Shown here: one piece after another, positions 49,175 to 58,474 of the stretch
How positions within the stretch are numbered: position 1 is the first letter of the stretch
Layout of the letters: the number at the start of each line of letters is the position of its first letter
DNA from: Bradyrhizobium arachidis
GTDB taxonomy: Bacteria; Pseudomonadota; Alphaproteobacteria; Rhizobiales; Xanthobacteraceae
Reading direction: 5' to 3'
Assembly (NCBI RefSeq): GCF_024758505.1
Contig: NZ_CP077970.1
Span: 1,922,001 to 1,986,000, forward strand
Length of the DNA: 64,000 nt
The notes under the pieces: generated by a model
The model's input: only the letters and a program-made list of their open reading frames with translations
Databases searched by the model: none
Told to the model about the DNA's origin: nothing
Made by a program: the position numbers and the translations under genes

Positions 49175-49400
49175 AGCGGGAGATATCTGGCCAGGTGAGC
49201 GGCCACGTCGTGCAGCGAGAGCGGCGCCGCGCGGCGTGCTCTATCGGCAAGGTATTTTGCTCGATCGCGCTGGCGAAGGCCATCCGATCGCGGTGCGCTT
49301 CATCGATGCAGAGGGCAAGGCCGGCACGACGCTTCTGTTGCATTTGCCGAGCAAGCCCGGGCATCCGTCGTTGTTCGGACACATCGTTCCGTGGATTAGA
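49175..49400 (+). pseudogene. fragment of propionyl-CoA carboxylase alpha gene
   Basis: The DNA here closely follows pccA near 63428-63650: both read KR(E/Q)ISGQ, then GGCC(A/G)CGTCGTGCAGCG, RERRRA, and later FxDAEGKAG and KPG. It corresponds to about 75 codons between the biotin-carboxylase and biotin-carrier parts. It has no start and is frameshifted relative to pccA. It is a partial, decayed copy. Confidence 0.85.
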
Positions 49401-49555
49401 TGGTCACATAGGGCTAACTGTTGACATGACGGAAGTTGGACAATCAACAAAAATAAGCCTGATCACCAATTGTTCAATAGCTAGAAACGACGCCGATAAT
49501 TACGGCCGCCGTAATCGGTCCTTTTGAGTTGGGCAGGAGTAGGGAGGAGTTATCC

Positions 49556-50317
49556 GTGAGCAAAATTGATCTTTCGGGAAAGCACGCGCTCGTGACGGGC
49601 GGCAGCTCTGGAATTGGTGCCGCAGTCGTGCGCGCGCTCGCAGCCGCGGGAGCTTCGGTGAGTGTGATGGCCCGGAAGCCGAATCACTCGGCTCAAGACG
49701 AAAAGATGTACGACAATCCGAAGGTCGAGTTCATCGAGCTCGACGTCTCCGATAGCAAAGCGGTGACGCGTGTGTTTGCCGATGTCGCGGCACGGAAAGG
49801 AATCGATATCTCCGTCCTGTCCGCAGGTCTCCTGTTGGCCGGCAAGTTGCTTGACACGGACGATGAGAGTTGGCGTCGCACCATGGCGGTCAATCTGGAT
49901 GGCCTTTTCTACACGACTCGCGAGTCGATTAGGCACATGATGGCGCAGGGGCGTGGCGGCAAAGTCGTGTCTATCGGCTCCATTTCTGGTTACCGGGGTA
50001 ACCAGGGCTTCGCTGCCTACTGTACGTCGAAAGGCGGCGCTCTCAATTTCACGCGCCAAGTCGCGATGGATTACGCAGCGCACGGCATCAACGTGAACGC
50101 GATCGCTCCCGGCTTCATCTACACCTCGATGACCGACATCTACGACAAAGAGACCAAGGCGAAGCTTGCGGCACAAACGCCCGACGGAAAATGGGGTACC
50201 TCGCAGCAAGTTGCAGATGCTGTGTTGTTTCTCAGCTCGAACCTGGCTGACCACATTCACGGTCAAAGCATTCTAGTCGACGGCGGATGGACACTGGGCG
50301 TCTTCGCTCAGCCTTAG
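49556..50317 (+). CDS. short-chain dehydrogenase/reductase
   Basis: The product of about 253 residues is a classical SDR oxidoreductase: TGGSSGIG at the cofactor loop, the LDV adenine site, catalytic Ser in SIGSISGYRG, and Tyr/Lys in AAYCTSKGGA. It ends in the ILVDGGW motif. It probably oxidises or reduces a sugar or polyol with NAD(P). GTG at 49556 has AGGGAGGAG before it. It is followed by a truncated Tat-leader gene and a DeoR regulator, an arrangement common in sugar catabolic operons. The exact substrate is unknown. Confidence 0.9.
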   Translation: MSKIDLSGKHALVTGGSSGIGAAVVRALAAAGASVSVMARKPNHSAQDEKMYDNPKVEFIELDVSDSKAVTRVFADVAARKGIDISVLSAGLLLAGKLLDTDDESWRRTMAVNLDGLFYTTRESIRHMMAQGRGGKVVSIGSISGYRGNQGFAAYCTSKGGALNFTRQVAMDYAAHGINVNAIAPGFIYTSMTDIYDKETKAKLAAQTPDGKWGTSQQVADAVLFLSSNLADHIHGQSILVDGGWTLGVFAQP

Positions 50318-50438
50318 CCGCAAGCCGTAAATTTCAAATGCGCCGCCTCTTCAATCCGCTGCGCCTGCGGAGGTGGCGACGCGCGTCAGGAGCAAGGCGT
50401 AATCTCAACCGGCCACACAACCAAAACGGAGCTTTACG

Positions 50439-50555
50439 ATGAGGAGGCGACAGTTTCTCTCGAGTGCGGCCATACTGAGAACCCCGATCGTCGAAGCTCT
50501 GGCGCCAGAGGATAACCTGCTGTTGGAATATGGCAACAATAGAGTTGCAAGTTGA
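50439..50555 (+). pseudogene. truncated Tat-exported protein gene
   Basis: A 38-codon frame with GGAG before its ATG encodes MRRRQFLSSAAILRTPIVEA, a typical Tat leader, and stops 18 codons later. I take it to be the 5' end of a lost exported protein, such as a sugar-binding protein for this operon. Confidence 0.45.
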
Positions 50556-50622
50556 TCATTTTGCCTTAAGGCACTATGTGTTTGGGGCCGGCCGTCGCAG
50601 GCGGTCATGACACCCAACTTCT

Positions 50623-51414
50623 ATGCAAAAGAAAGCAGCCAGACAGAACAAGATTCGCGCGGCGTTGGACGATGATCCCGCCTTGCGCGTAAACGAACTC
50701 GCGAGTCTTCTGAGAGTTTCAACTGAAACAATCCGACGTGATTTGTTTGAGCTAGAACAAGCGGGGGCGCTCAAACGGACCTATGGCGGAGCCGTTCGCA
50801 ATCCAGTAGCCGAGCCGGCATTGGTCGAGCGCCTCAAAATCATGGTTCATGAACGCCGAGCAATTGCTCAGCTGGCACTGACCATGATCGGGGATTCCGA
50901 AAGCCTCCTCATCGGCGGCGGAGCGACGTGTCTGCACTTTGCGACGGCACTTCGAGGAATTTCCCGAAACCTAGTGGTCGTCACGCCTTGCTATGGCATT
51001 GCAGCAGAACTAGCGACGAATCCCCTGATTCAGGTGATTATGCTCCCGGGCTATTTCGATGGACGCGAGGGGCTTGTTCACGGCCCGGACACGCTTGAAG
51101 CAATACAACGGTATCGGGTGCCAATGGCCATTCTCGGCGCATCCGGCGTCGATAACAGCGGTCTGAGCGACGCCATGCCAGCAGCTGCCCAAGTATTTGC
51201 AGCCATGATTCAGCATGCTTCACGTTCCCTGATTCTTGCCGATCGAACCAAATTCAATCAGCGAGCTCTTTCGCTGGTTAGCGCCTGGAGAAGGGGTCTA
51301 CATCTAGTGACCGATACCAAACCAGATCCGCGGCTCTCAGCGACCATCCTGGCAGCCAACGCTGAGATCTCCGTGGTGAATGCACCGACCTTGGTGCACG
51401 AAAACGCCGTCTAG
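50623..51414 (+). CDS. DeoR/GlpR family transcriptional regulator
   Basis: The 263-residue repressor has the DeoR winged helix at the N-terminus (VNELASLLRVSTETIRRDLF, then LKRTYGGAV) and the DeoR effector domain (LIGGGATCLHFATALRG; LGASGVDNSGLSD; LADRTKFNQRAL) that binds a phosphorylated sugar. It probably regulates the preceding dehydrogenase genes. The ATG at 50623 starts the conserved region. Decayed DNA at 43020-43359 is a second gene of the same type. Confidence 0.9.
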   Translation: MQKKAARQNKIRAALDDDPALRVNELASLLRVSTETIRRDLFELEQAGALKRTYGGAVRNPVAEPALVERLKIMVHERRAIAQLALTMIGDSESLLIGGGATCLHFATALRGISRNLVVVTPCYGIAAELATNPLIQVIMLPGYFDGREGLVHGPDTLEAIQRYRVPMAILGASGVDNSGLSDAMPAAAQVFAAMIQHASRSLILADRTKFNQRALSLVSAWRRGLHLVTDTKPDPRLSATILAANAEISVVNAPTLVHENAV

Positions 51415-51676
51415 CATTCCGCAAAGTGTTTTCTCTAGTCGCAGCACCGTTGTGCCGATGCAGAGATCGGCGGCTGGTTCCCGTTGAACCGCCTTCAGGC
51501 AGGATGTTTTCTCGCGACATGGCGATGACTCGTCGTTCGCGAACACGCCCGCGAAATCGCGCATCGTGGGCCATCGGTTGCTTGACAAATTGCTGCAAGT
51601 CGGACAATATTTGTTGGACATCCAACAAGCTGGAGGTCCAGCCAATCGAAGTCACGGCTACCCGAGGAGGTCGTCC

Positions 51677-51880
51677 ATGAACAAGATGAACCTCGCTGGG
51701 GAAGCATCTTGTCGTTAAGGGAGAGAGCTCCGGCATAGGCGCATCTCTTGGCCGCGGCCGGTCCGTAATCGTACTTCCGCGCAAGCGCGCTCATTCCGCG
51801 GAAGACGAGACGATGCATGACGACAAAGTCGGCTCGGGGAATTGGACCCCGTGGCCGTTACTCGAGACGACGACGTAGCG
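51677..51880 (+). pseudogene. decayed 5' end of a second SDR gene
   Basis: From an ATG at 51677 the words MNKMNLAG, GESSGIGAS, LPRKRAHSAEDETMHD and a later LDPVAVTRDD occur in changing frames. They match the intact SDR at 49556 (KIDLSGKHAL, GGSSGIGAA, ARKPNHSAQDEKMYD, LDVSDSKAVTR). Everything after about 65 codons is missing. Confidence 0.6.
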
Positions 51881-51979
51881 AAGCGACAAGAGATCTGTCA
51901 GGCCGCCTGTAGGCTAATAGCCTTTGGCGGTGGCCTGATCTCAGAGGTCCCACTGGGACGTTTCCTCCCTGACTTGGGT

Positions 51980-52010
51980 GGGCCACTCCGGAAGGAGTGG
52001 CCCATTTTTT
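51980..52010 (+). terminator. intrinsic terminator, target of the group II intron
   Basis: GGGCCACTCC-GGAA-GGAGTGGCCC is a perfect ten-base stem with a tetraloop followed by ATTTTTT. The group II intron starts at the next base. Confidence 0.93.
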
Positions 52011-53890
52011 GTGCCGAGTATGAACGACAGCTTGGAGGTGGAAGTCCTCTACCCAGCCTGATGGTGGCGAAGGGTTAGCGAAGCGCAAGGGCGTCATCGC
52101 GAGGTGGGGTCTGAAGAAAGCGTGGAGCAAATCCGCGACCCGATGAACAAGAACCGGATACGAGGCCTACCCGACCGGACGAGCGAGCAAATGATCGCGA
52201 AGTCCACAGCCATCAAGGGTCGGGGTGGTAGATCCGGCGGGTGTGCAGAGAAGGCGGTCGATCTTACCTCGGGAGGTCTGCGCTCTGTCTCGGCAACGGG
52301 ACTGAGGGCACCGCGAGGCGGCCTGACCGCAGCGCAGAAGTCAGCAGAGGGCAAAGTAGGCGGCAGCGCGCCGCCGAAGGCCCGAACGGTGGAAGTGGTT
52401 AGTAGAGCAGTCGATCTCGTGCAAGCCATGCGGCAGAAGAATCAGGTTGAGCTGAACTCGGACACCGGAGCGCAGGGTGAAGCCCAAAGCGCCGCCGTCC
52501 GAGAGACTGAAGCAAGCACGGCGACGGCTAGTCTCGAACGCCCGGCGGTCGCAGGACCATCGATGGAAGCAGTAATCGAGCGTGAGAATCTGAAGAAAGC
52601 GTTGGCGCAAGTGAAGCGCAACAAGGGTTCGGCGGGCGCCGACGGGATGACCGTCGGCGAGCTGCCGGCCTACCTGAAAGAGCACTGGCCTACGATCCGG
52701 GCCCAGTTACTTGAGGGCACCTACAAACCGCGGCCGGTGCGGCGAGTGGAGATACCGAAGGCGTTGGGCGGCATGCGGCTGCTCGGCATTCCGACGGTGC
52801 TCGACCGCTTCGTCCAGCAGGTGGTGATGCAGGTGCTGCAGGCGGACTGGGACGGGACGCTCTCCGAAACGAGCTTCGGCTTCCGGCCGGGGCGTTCGGC
52901 ACATCAGGCGGTGGAACGGGCACAGGCGTATATCTCGTCTGGGCACGCCACTGTCGTGGATATCGACTTGGAAAAGTTCTTCGACCGGGTCAACCATGAC
53001 ATCCTGATGGGGCTGGTTGCCAAGCGGGTCGCTGACAAGCGTCTCCTGAAACTCATCCGTGGGTTCTTGAACGCGGGTGCAATGGAAGGAGGGCTGGTCA
53101 GGCCGACGGAAGAGGGCATGCCGCAAGGAGGTCCGCTCTCGCCGCTGTTGTCGAATCTGATGCTGGATGTGCTGGACAAGGAACTGGAGAAGCGCGGCCA
53201 CCGCTCTGTCCGCTATGCCGATGACTGCAACATCTATGTGCGCAGTCGGCGGGCAGGCGAACGAGTGCAGGTCAGCATCGAACGATTCCTAGAAAAGCGC
53301 CTCAAGCTGAAGGTCAACAAAGCAAAGAGCGCGGTCGCCAAACCGAGCGTCCGCAAGTTCCTGGGCTTCAGCTTTAGTATTAGTAGCGCAACGGAGCCGC
53401 GGCGTCGCATTGCGCCGCAGGCGCTCGCCCGCTTCAAGGCGAAAGTTCGGGCGCTGACGCGGCGCACGCGTGGCCGAAGCCTTGCGCAGATTGTCAAGGA
53501 GTTGTCCGTCTATCTGATCGGATGGCGCGGCTACTTTGGCTTCTGCCAAACCCCATCGGTATTGCGCGACCTTGACCAATGGCTCAGGCGGCGGTCGCGC
53601 GCCATCGTCTGGAAGCAATGGAAGCGCGGAAGCACTCGTTATGCGCAGCTGCGACGCCGTGGCGTCGGCCGGCACCGGGCGGCGAGAACCGCCGGAAGCC
53701 CACATGGCCCTTGGCGGCTCGCGAACAGCCCCGCGCTCACCATCGCCATGCCAAACAACTTCTTCGCCTCACTCGGATCGGCCTCCGTCATGGCACAGCG
53801 ACGTGCATAATCCGCCGAACCGCCGGATACGGACCCGTATGTCCGGTGGTGTGGGAGGGGCGGCGTCGCGAGACGTCCCCCTATCCCAAT
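52011..53890 (+). mobile_element. group II intron, class C type
   Basis: The intron begins GTGCCGAGTATGAACG immediately after the terminator T run and ends about CCCCTATCCCAAT after a domain V/VI-like hairpin region (from about 53815; GGATACGGACCCGTATGTCC). Early parts such as GGAGGTGGAAGTCCTC and AGCGCAAGGGCGTC have the layout of class IIC domain I. Insertion directly after a Rho-independent terminator is the hallmark of this class. The encoded maturase is intact. Boundaries are inferred to within a few bases. Confidence 0.85.
52143..53810 (+). CDS. group II intron reverse transcriptase/maturase
   Basis: The 555-residue protein has the reverse transcriptase blocks in order (KGSAGADGMTVGELPAYLKE; RLLGIPTVLDRFVQQVVMQV; FGFRPGRSAHQAV; VVDIDLEKFFDRVNHD; GMPQGGPLSPLLSNLMLDVL) with the catalytic YADD at about 358-361, and the maturase X domain to the C-terminus (WRGYFGFCQTPSVLRDLDQW). 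There is no HNH endonuclease domain, in keeping with class C introns. The start is uncertain: ATG 52143 is taken, GTG 52104 or ATG 52563 are alternatives, and the first 140 residues are poorly conserved. Confidence 0.93.
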   Translation: MNKNRIRGLPDRTSEQMIAKSTAIKGRGGRSGGCAEKAVDLTSGGLRSVSATGLRAPRGGLTAAQKSAEGKVGGSAPPKARTVEVVSRAVDLVQAMRQKNQVELNSDTGAQGEAQSAAVRETEASTATASLERPAVAGPSMEAVIERENLKKALAQVKRNKGSAGADGMTVGELPAYLKEHWPTIRAQLLEGTYKPRPVRRVEIPKALGGMRLLGIPTVLDRFVQQVVMQVLQADWDGTLSETSFGFRPGRSAHQAVERAQAYISSGHATVVDIDLEKFFDRVNHDILMGLVAKRVADKRLLKLIRGFLNAGAMEGGLVRPTEEGMPQGGPLSPLLSNLMLDVLDKELEKRGHRSVRYADDCNIYVRSRRAGERVQVSIERFLEKRLKLKVNKAKSAVAKPSVRKFLGFSFSISSATEPRRRIAPQALARFKAKVRALTRRTRGRSLAQIVKELSVYLIGWRGYFGFCQTPSVLRDLDQWLRRRSRAIVWKQWKRGSTRYAQLRRRGVGRHRAARTAGSPHGPWRLANSPALTIAMPNNFFASLGSASVMAQRRA

Positions 53891-54165
53891 TGTGACCTAA
53901 AGGTATGATTTCAGCTGCTCTATAATCGCCGGTGTGGAAGGGAGAAGCCCGTCATCGACCTTGATGACGAAGTCACTGAACAGAATCCGAATGGGATAGC
54001 GATACTCGGCCGGACAGGAAAAACTGCGACTCGGGCAACGTTCGCTTGATCTCGAGCTTGTACGACAAGTTAACTTCGGTGGGCAGTATCGGTCGACGGC
54101 GCATTTGGTTTTGATATATCTCCGAACGATCGAGTCCAGAAGCCTAGCCCTACCGCGCCGAAAAA
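53891..54165. other. short gene-free stretch after the intron
   Basis: About 275 bases. A minus-strand frame starting MRRRPILPTEVNLSYKLEIK could be a remnant, but I cannot name it. Confidence 0.3.
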
Positions 54166-55596
54166 TCAGTCCGTCTTAGTCTCAATTCGATACGGTACGA
54201 CGCCCCTTTCTGCAGTGCCAACATCAAGAGCTCGTCCGATAGGAGGTAGCGCGCGGTGTCGACAGTCTGTCCGTTCGCAAGCGCGGCAGCCGGGGCCGAT
54301 AGGATCCGCAGCCTCTACGTCTTCCAGATCGATACCCTTTGAATATACCGTCTGACTGGCGTAAGCGATCTCGCAGCCTAGTCCGACTGCGACCGCGCGA
54401 GGTCGATTCAGGTACGAGCCGGCAGAAAGGCCAACGGTGCGCGCGATACACAGGTAGGTCGTGAGATCAGGCGTAGCTGCGAGCTGAACCAGAATACGGC
54501 CTGGTTGAGAGAACGATTGGTGGACGTTCCAAAGCGGGCAGGGACCTCCAAAACGGGCGAATTGGAAGCGCGTGGCGCTGCTGCGCTTCAGTACGTTTCC
54601 GGCAATGTCGATCTTCAGAAAATAGAACGGAATACCCGGCGAGGTTCGACGTTGTAACGTGCTCAAGCGATGGCAGACTTGCTCGAAGCTCGCTCCAAAG
54701 CGTCGCTGGAGGCGTTCGACATCGTATCGCGCGTCCCGCGCGGCGTGAAGGAAAGGCTCGTAGGGCATAACAATTGCGCCAGCATAGTAGTTGGCGAGAG
54801 CGACGCGTGCCAGCGCGGCAGCTTCGTCGTTGCTAAGGCGAGCCTGCCTGACCTGCCGCTCGATGGTTTCCCCCTCCTCAAGGAGACCGATTACATGCGC
54901 GATCCAGAACATGCGGCTCTCCGTCGGCGCATCCTCGGAAAGGAATAGCGTCCGGGAATTGCGATCGAGTCGCCAGATCATTCCGCTATCGAGCGCTTCC
55001 GGTGCATGCTCTATTTTGATCCGGTACGCATCGCGTAGGTACCTGACAAAGTCTTCGCCGCGGTTCTCGGGACTAAAGCTTCTGACGGCTGCAAGTCGTT
55101 CGGCCGCGCGGTCGAGCACATCGAAATGATTGCGCTTCGATTGCACCCAGTCTCGGACCTCGTCGTATGGAAAGCGGCTCGCAGCTCCCGAGTCATCTCG
55201 CACGATGACCGTCTGCAGCGAGCGGTGTTCCTCCTCTACCGCCAGATAGGCCCGGTAGAGGTGCAGGAAGCGCTGCGCGATATCAGGCGCGACCCGGAGG
55301 GCGGCGGTGGCCTCCTCTCCTGAAACGGCAGTACCGAACAAGGGGTCGCTCGCGCTTTCTCGAAGTTCACTTGCGAGCCGCAAATCATCGTCGTCAGCGA
55401 AATAGTTCACGTCTATGCGGTATAACTCCCCCAATCGCATCAGAAGCCTGCGCGTAATCGGTCTCTGATCCGCCTCGATCTGGCTAAGATAAGCTGCCGA
55501 GATTTCGAGTGCGTCGGCTAACGCCGCTTGCGTTGTGCCACGCTGTTCCCGAAGCCGCCGCAGTCGGTCGCCCGCGAAGATCTTCCGCAACTTCAT
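54166..55596 (-). CDS. ScfR/RamB-type transcriptional regulator
   Basis: The 476-residue protein has an XRE helix-turn-helix at residues 9-65 (LREQRGTTQAALADALEISA), an IrrE-like M78 segment without the HExxH zinc site in the middle, and a DUF2083 C-terminal domain rich in Cys (CRACERTDCRHRALPPIGR). Proteins of this short-chain fatty acyl-CoA regulator family sense acyl-CoAs and control propionate, acetate and glyoxylate genes. It diverges from the biotin operon, and its own start overlaps a TTTGCAAT direct repeat. It is intact, unlike many neighbours to its left. Confidence 0.9.
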   Translation of the reverse strand: MKLRKIFAGDRLRRLREQRGTTQAALADALEISAAYLSQIEADQRPITRRLLMRLGELYRIDVNYFADDDDLRLASELRESASDPLFGTAVSGEEATAALRVAPDIAQRFLHLYRAYLAVEEEHRSLQTVIVRDDSGAASRFPYDEVRDWVQSKRNHFDVLDRAAERLAAVRSFSPENRGEDFVRYLRDAYRIKIEHAPEALDSGMIWRLDRNSRTLFLSEDAPTESRMFWIAHVIGLLEEGETIERQVRQARLSNDEAAALARVALANYYAGAIVMPYEPFLHAARDARYDVERLQRRFGASFEQVCHRLSTLQRRTSPGIPFYFLKIDIAGNVLKRSSATRFQFARFGGPCPLWNVHQSFSQPGRILVQLAATPDLTTYLCIARTVGLSAGSYLNRPRAVAVGLGCEIAYASQTVYSKGIDLEDVEAADPIGPGCRACERTDCRHRALPPIGRALDVGTAERGVVPYRIETKTD

Positions 55597-55599
55597 TGC

Positions 55600-55616
55600 T
55601 TTGCAATCTTTGCAAT
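55600..55616. promoter_or_regulatory. TTTGCAAT direct repeats, candidate ScfR operator
   Basis: TTTGCAATCTTTGCAAT contains two TTTGCAAT units nine bases apart, four bases before the ScfR-type start codon. TTTGCAA-like half-sites are known targets of RamB/ScfR regulators, so autoregulation is likely. The site lies 300 bases from bioB in a gap (55597-55914) that also contains a possible 34-codon leader frame at 55711-55815. Confidence 0.55.
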
Positions 55617-55914
55617 TTCAGAAAAATAATCAGCAGGAATGAGCATTTTCAACGCTCCCCTTGGCCGGGCGGATTAGCTAAATTGGCATAAATCAATCGG
55701 GGGTGCAAAGATGAGGCCAGTTCCGCGTTTCTCGTTTGCAGCCCCGACCCATCCGGAGAGGTCGAAAGGCCACAGCCGATATCATGATCCTTTTGGACCA
55801 GCTCCTCGACGGTGACGCCGCGACCACGCTCGGCCGATGGCCGGTTGCGAATTCTCATGCCATGGCCTCCGCTCGCCCACGTCCACGTGGCGCAAGCCTC
55901 GTAAGCGACGTGCG

Positions 55915-56910
55915 ATGAGCGGCCTTCAAGAGACCCTTCGGGGCAGTGTCGGCCAGGAACAGCAGGTCCGTCACAACTGGACCCGCACGGAAGCCGAAGC
56001 TCTACACGGGCTGCCCTTTGCAGACCTGGTCTTTCGAGCACAAAGCATTCATCGCGGAAATTTCGATCCCAACATAGTCGAGCTCGCGAGCCTGCTCAGC
56101 ATCAAGACCGGCGGGTGTCCCGAAGATTGCGGATACTGCTCGCAAAGCGCGCACTATGGCACCGGTCTGAAGGCAACGCGGCTGATGGATCAGGCCGATG
56201 TCGTCGCCGCCGCGAATCGTGCCAAGGAAGCCGGCGCCACCCGCTTCTGCATGGCGGCTGCCTGGCGGAGCCCGAAAGAGCGCGATTTCGATCGGGTCTG
56301 CGACATGGTCAGTGCGGTGAAAAAGCTCGGCATGGAAACATGCGCCACGCTGGGCATGCTGACTCCCGAACAGGCAGAACGGCTCTCCGCCGCCGGACTG
56401 GACTTCTACAATCATAATGTCGACACCTCGCCCGAGTTCTACGACAAGATCATTACTACCCGCACGTTGCAGGACCGCATTGACACGCTGGCGCATGTAC
56501 GCCGTCAGGGCATCAAAGTCTGTTCCGGCGGAATCATCGGGATGGGCGAACGGATCGAAGATCGGCTTGGCATGCTCGTGCTCTTGGCCAATCTCACGGT
56601 TCAGCCCGAGAGTGTGCCGATCAATTTGTGGAACGAGGTCAACGGAGTTCCAGTTGCGGAAATAGCAGAACGTCCCGACCCGATCGAGGTGGTGAGACTG
56701 ATTGCAGTCGCTCGCATCCTGATGCCTCGCGCGGTGGTGCGGTTATCCGCCGGTCGTCAATACATGACCGATGAACTGCAGGCGCTATGCTTCTTGGCGG
56801 GTGCGAACTCGATCTTCATCGGTGACGTATTGCTGACTACGAAGAATCCGCAGCGGGAGCTCGATGCGAACCTGCTCAGCCGGCTCGGCATCGCCTCCCG
56901 GGTTAGCTAA
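55915..56910 (+). CDS. bioB: biotin synthase
   Basis: BioB inserts sulfur into dethiobiotin by radical SAM chemistry. The 331-residue enzyme has the cluster motif [13 protein letters not shown] (Cys68, Cys72, Cys75), [41 protein letters not shown] and the late [20 protein letters not shown] with Arg for the second cluster. The ATG at 55915 begins shortly before the conserved region. It opens a five-gene operon, with panD 40 bases downstream. Confidence 0.97.
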   Translation: MSGLQETLRGSVGQEQQVRHNWTRTEAEALHGLPFADLVFRAQSIHRGNFDPNIVELASLLSIKTGGCPEDCGYCSQSAHYGTGLKATRLMDQADVVAAANRAKEAGATRFCMAAAWRSPKERDFDRVCDMVSAVKKLGMETCATLGMLTPEQAERLSAAGLDFYNHNVDTSPEFYDKIITTRTLQDRIDTLAHVRRQGIKVCSGGIIGMGERIEDRLGMLVLLANLTVQPESVPINLWNEVNGVPVAEIAERPDPIEVVRLIAVARILMPRAVVRLSAGRQYMTDELQALCFLAGANSIFIGDVLLTTKNPQRELDANLLSRLGIASRVS

Positions 56911-56950
56911 CCCAGTCAACGTGCAAGTTCACCCAAGACCCAGGTATCAG

Positions 56951-57325
56951 ATGCAGATCACTTTGATGAAAGGCAAAATTCATCGTGCCTCGGTGACCGA
57001 AGCCGATCTGCACTATCAGGGCTCGATATCAATTGATCGCACGCTTATCGATGCCGCAGGGTTTCTGATCAATGAACGTGTTGAAATCTACAACATCGAC
57101 ACCGGCGCCCGTTTTGCAACGTACGTGATAGAGGCACCCAGAGGGTCAAGCATTGTAGGTCTGAACGGCGCGGCCGCGCGACTTGCGATCCCCGGCGACA
57201 AGGTGATCATCGTGGCGTACGCCTCCTTTGAGGACGGCGAAGCGAGAGTGTTCAAGCCACGTGTCGTGCTAGTCAACGAAGAGAATCGCTTGTTGCCCAG
57301 TTTGACCGAAGCGTTGGTCGACTGA
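56951..57325 (+). CDS. panD: aspartate 1-decarboxylase
   Basis: PanD makes beta-alanine from aspartate for pantothenate and CoA. The 124-residue proenzyme cleaves itself between Gly24 and Ser25 in [10 protein letters not shown], leaving a pyruvoyl group; Lys9 (MKGKIHR) and the [14 protein letters not shown] strand with its substrate-binding residues are present. The ATG at 56951 places the cleavage site exactly at the canonical position. It lies between bioB and bioF in the same operon, so CoA precursor and biotin synthesis are coupled. Confidence 0.96.
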   Translation: MQITLMKGKIHRASVTEADLHYQGSISIDRTLIDAAGFLINERVEIYNIDTGARFATYVIEAPRGSSIVGLNGAAARLAIPGDKVIIVAYASFEDGEARVFKPRVVLVNEENRLLPSLTEALVD

Positions 57326-57328
57326 CAG

Positions 57329-58474
57329 ATGAATCTCACTCCCAACGTTGCCAGCTACGTTAGTGAACTGCGGGCGCTCAAGGACGACAACCGGCTGCGC
57401 AGCCTCAATCCACGCGCGGGCATCGATTTTTCATCAAATGATTATCTTGCCCTTGCGAGCGCGCCGCGCATGAGGACGGCAATCGCCGCCGCGCTGGAGG
57501 CCGGCACTCCGATCGGGGCTGGTGGGTCCCGACTCCTGCGGGGAAATTGTGCGGCGCATGAAATTCTCGAATACGAAGCTGCAAGGTTCTTCGGAGCAGA
57601 CGCGGCGTTGTTTTTCGGCGGCGGATACGTCGCCAATTTTGCCGTTCTGACGACGCTGCCTCAGCGGGGAGATCTGGTCGTACTTGATTCCCTCGTGCAC
57701 GCGAGCACCCGCGAAGGAGTCCGGGCAGGCCGGGCCGAGTTCCGCGAAAGCATCCACAACGAATCTCAGTCGGTGGAAGACACCATTCGGAGTTGGCGAT
57801 CGCTCGGAGGAAAGGGGCGTGTCTGGATCGCTGTCGAAAGTCTCTACAGCATGGACGGCGATTTCGCTCCGCTGCACGAGCTCTGCGCCATCGCTGATCG
57901 ACTGGATGCGTTCCTGATCGTGGACGAGGCTCATGCCACGGGGGGTTATGGCGAGCAGGGGAGGGGACTGACCGCTCCGTATGAGGGGCGCCAAAATCTG
58001 GTGGTCGTTCATACCTGCGGCAAGGCGTTGGGAGCCGTGGGCGCGCTTGTCACAGCAACCGGAGTGCTGCGCGACTTCATGATCAACCGCTGCCGCCCAT
58101 TCATTTTTGCGACAGCGCCTTCGCCTTTGATGGCGGTTGCGGTACGGGAAGCGCTATCAATTCTGCAGGAGGAGCCCGACAGGCAGCAGCGCCTGGCCCA
58201 TCTGGTCGATTTTGCGAATCGACAGATCGAAGCGCGGGGCTGGCGTCCCTCGGGCTCTCAGATCGTGCCGCATATCGTTGGTGACAACGCGCGTGCGATG
58301 GCTTTGGCATCCGCACTGCAGTCTCGCGGTTTCGATATCCGCGGGATACGCCCACCAACTGTGCCGGCTGGCACCGCGCGCTTGCGGATGTCTCTGACGC
58401 TCAACGTAAGCGAAGCCGAAGTTAGTGCGTTGCTTGACGCATTGGCGGAGGAGAAGGGAACAGGGGTTCGATGA
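57329..58474 (+). CDS. bioF: 8-amino-7-oxononanoate synthase
   Basis: BioF condenses pimeloyl thioester with alanine, the first committed step of the biotin ring path. The 381-residue PLP enzyme has [24 protein letters not shown], the cofactor Asp in [12 protein letters not shown] and the PLP lysine Lys232 in [12 protein letters not shown]. It starts three bases after panD and overlaps bioD by four bases. Confidence 0.96.
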   Translation: MNLTPNVASYVSELRALKDDNRLRSLNPRAGIDFSSNDYLALASAPRMRTAIAAALEAGTPIGAGGSRLLRGNCAAHEILEYEAARFFGADAALFFGGGYVANFAVLTTLPQRGDLVVLDSLVHASTREGVRAGRAEFRESIHNESQSVEDTIRSWRSLGGKGRVWIAVESLYSMDGDFAPLHELCAIADRLDAFLIVDEAHATGGYGEQGRGLTAPYEGRQNLVVVHTCGKALGAVGALVTATGVLRDFMINRCRPFIFATAPSPLMAVAVREALSILQEEPDRQQRLAHLVDFANRQIEARGWRPSGSQIVPHIVGDNARAMALASALQSRGFDIRGIRPPTVPAGTARLRMSLTLNVSEAEVSALLDALAEEKGTGVR

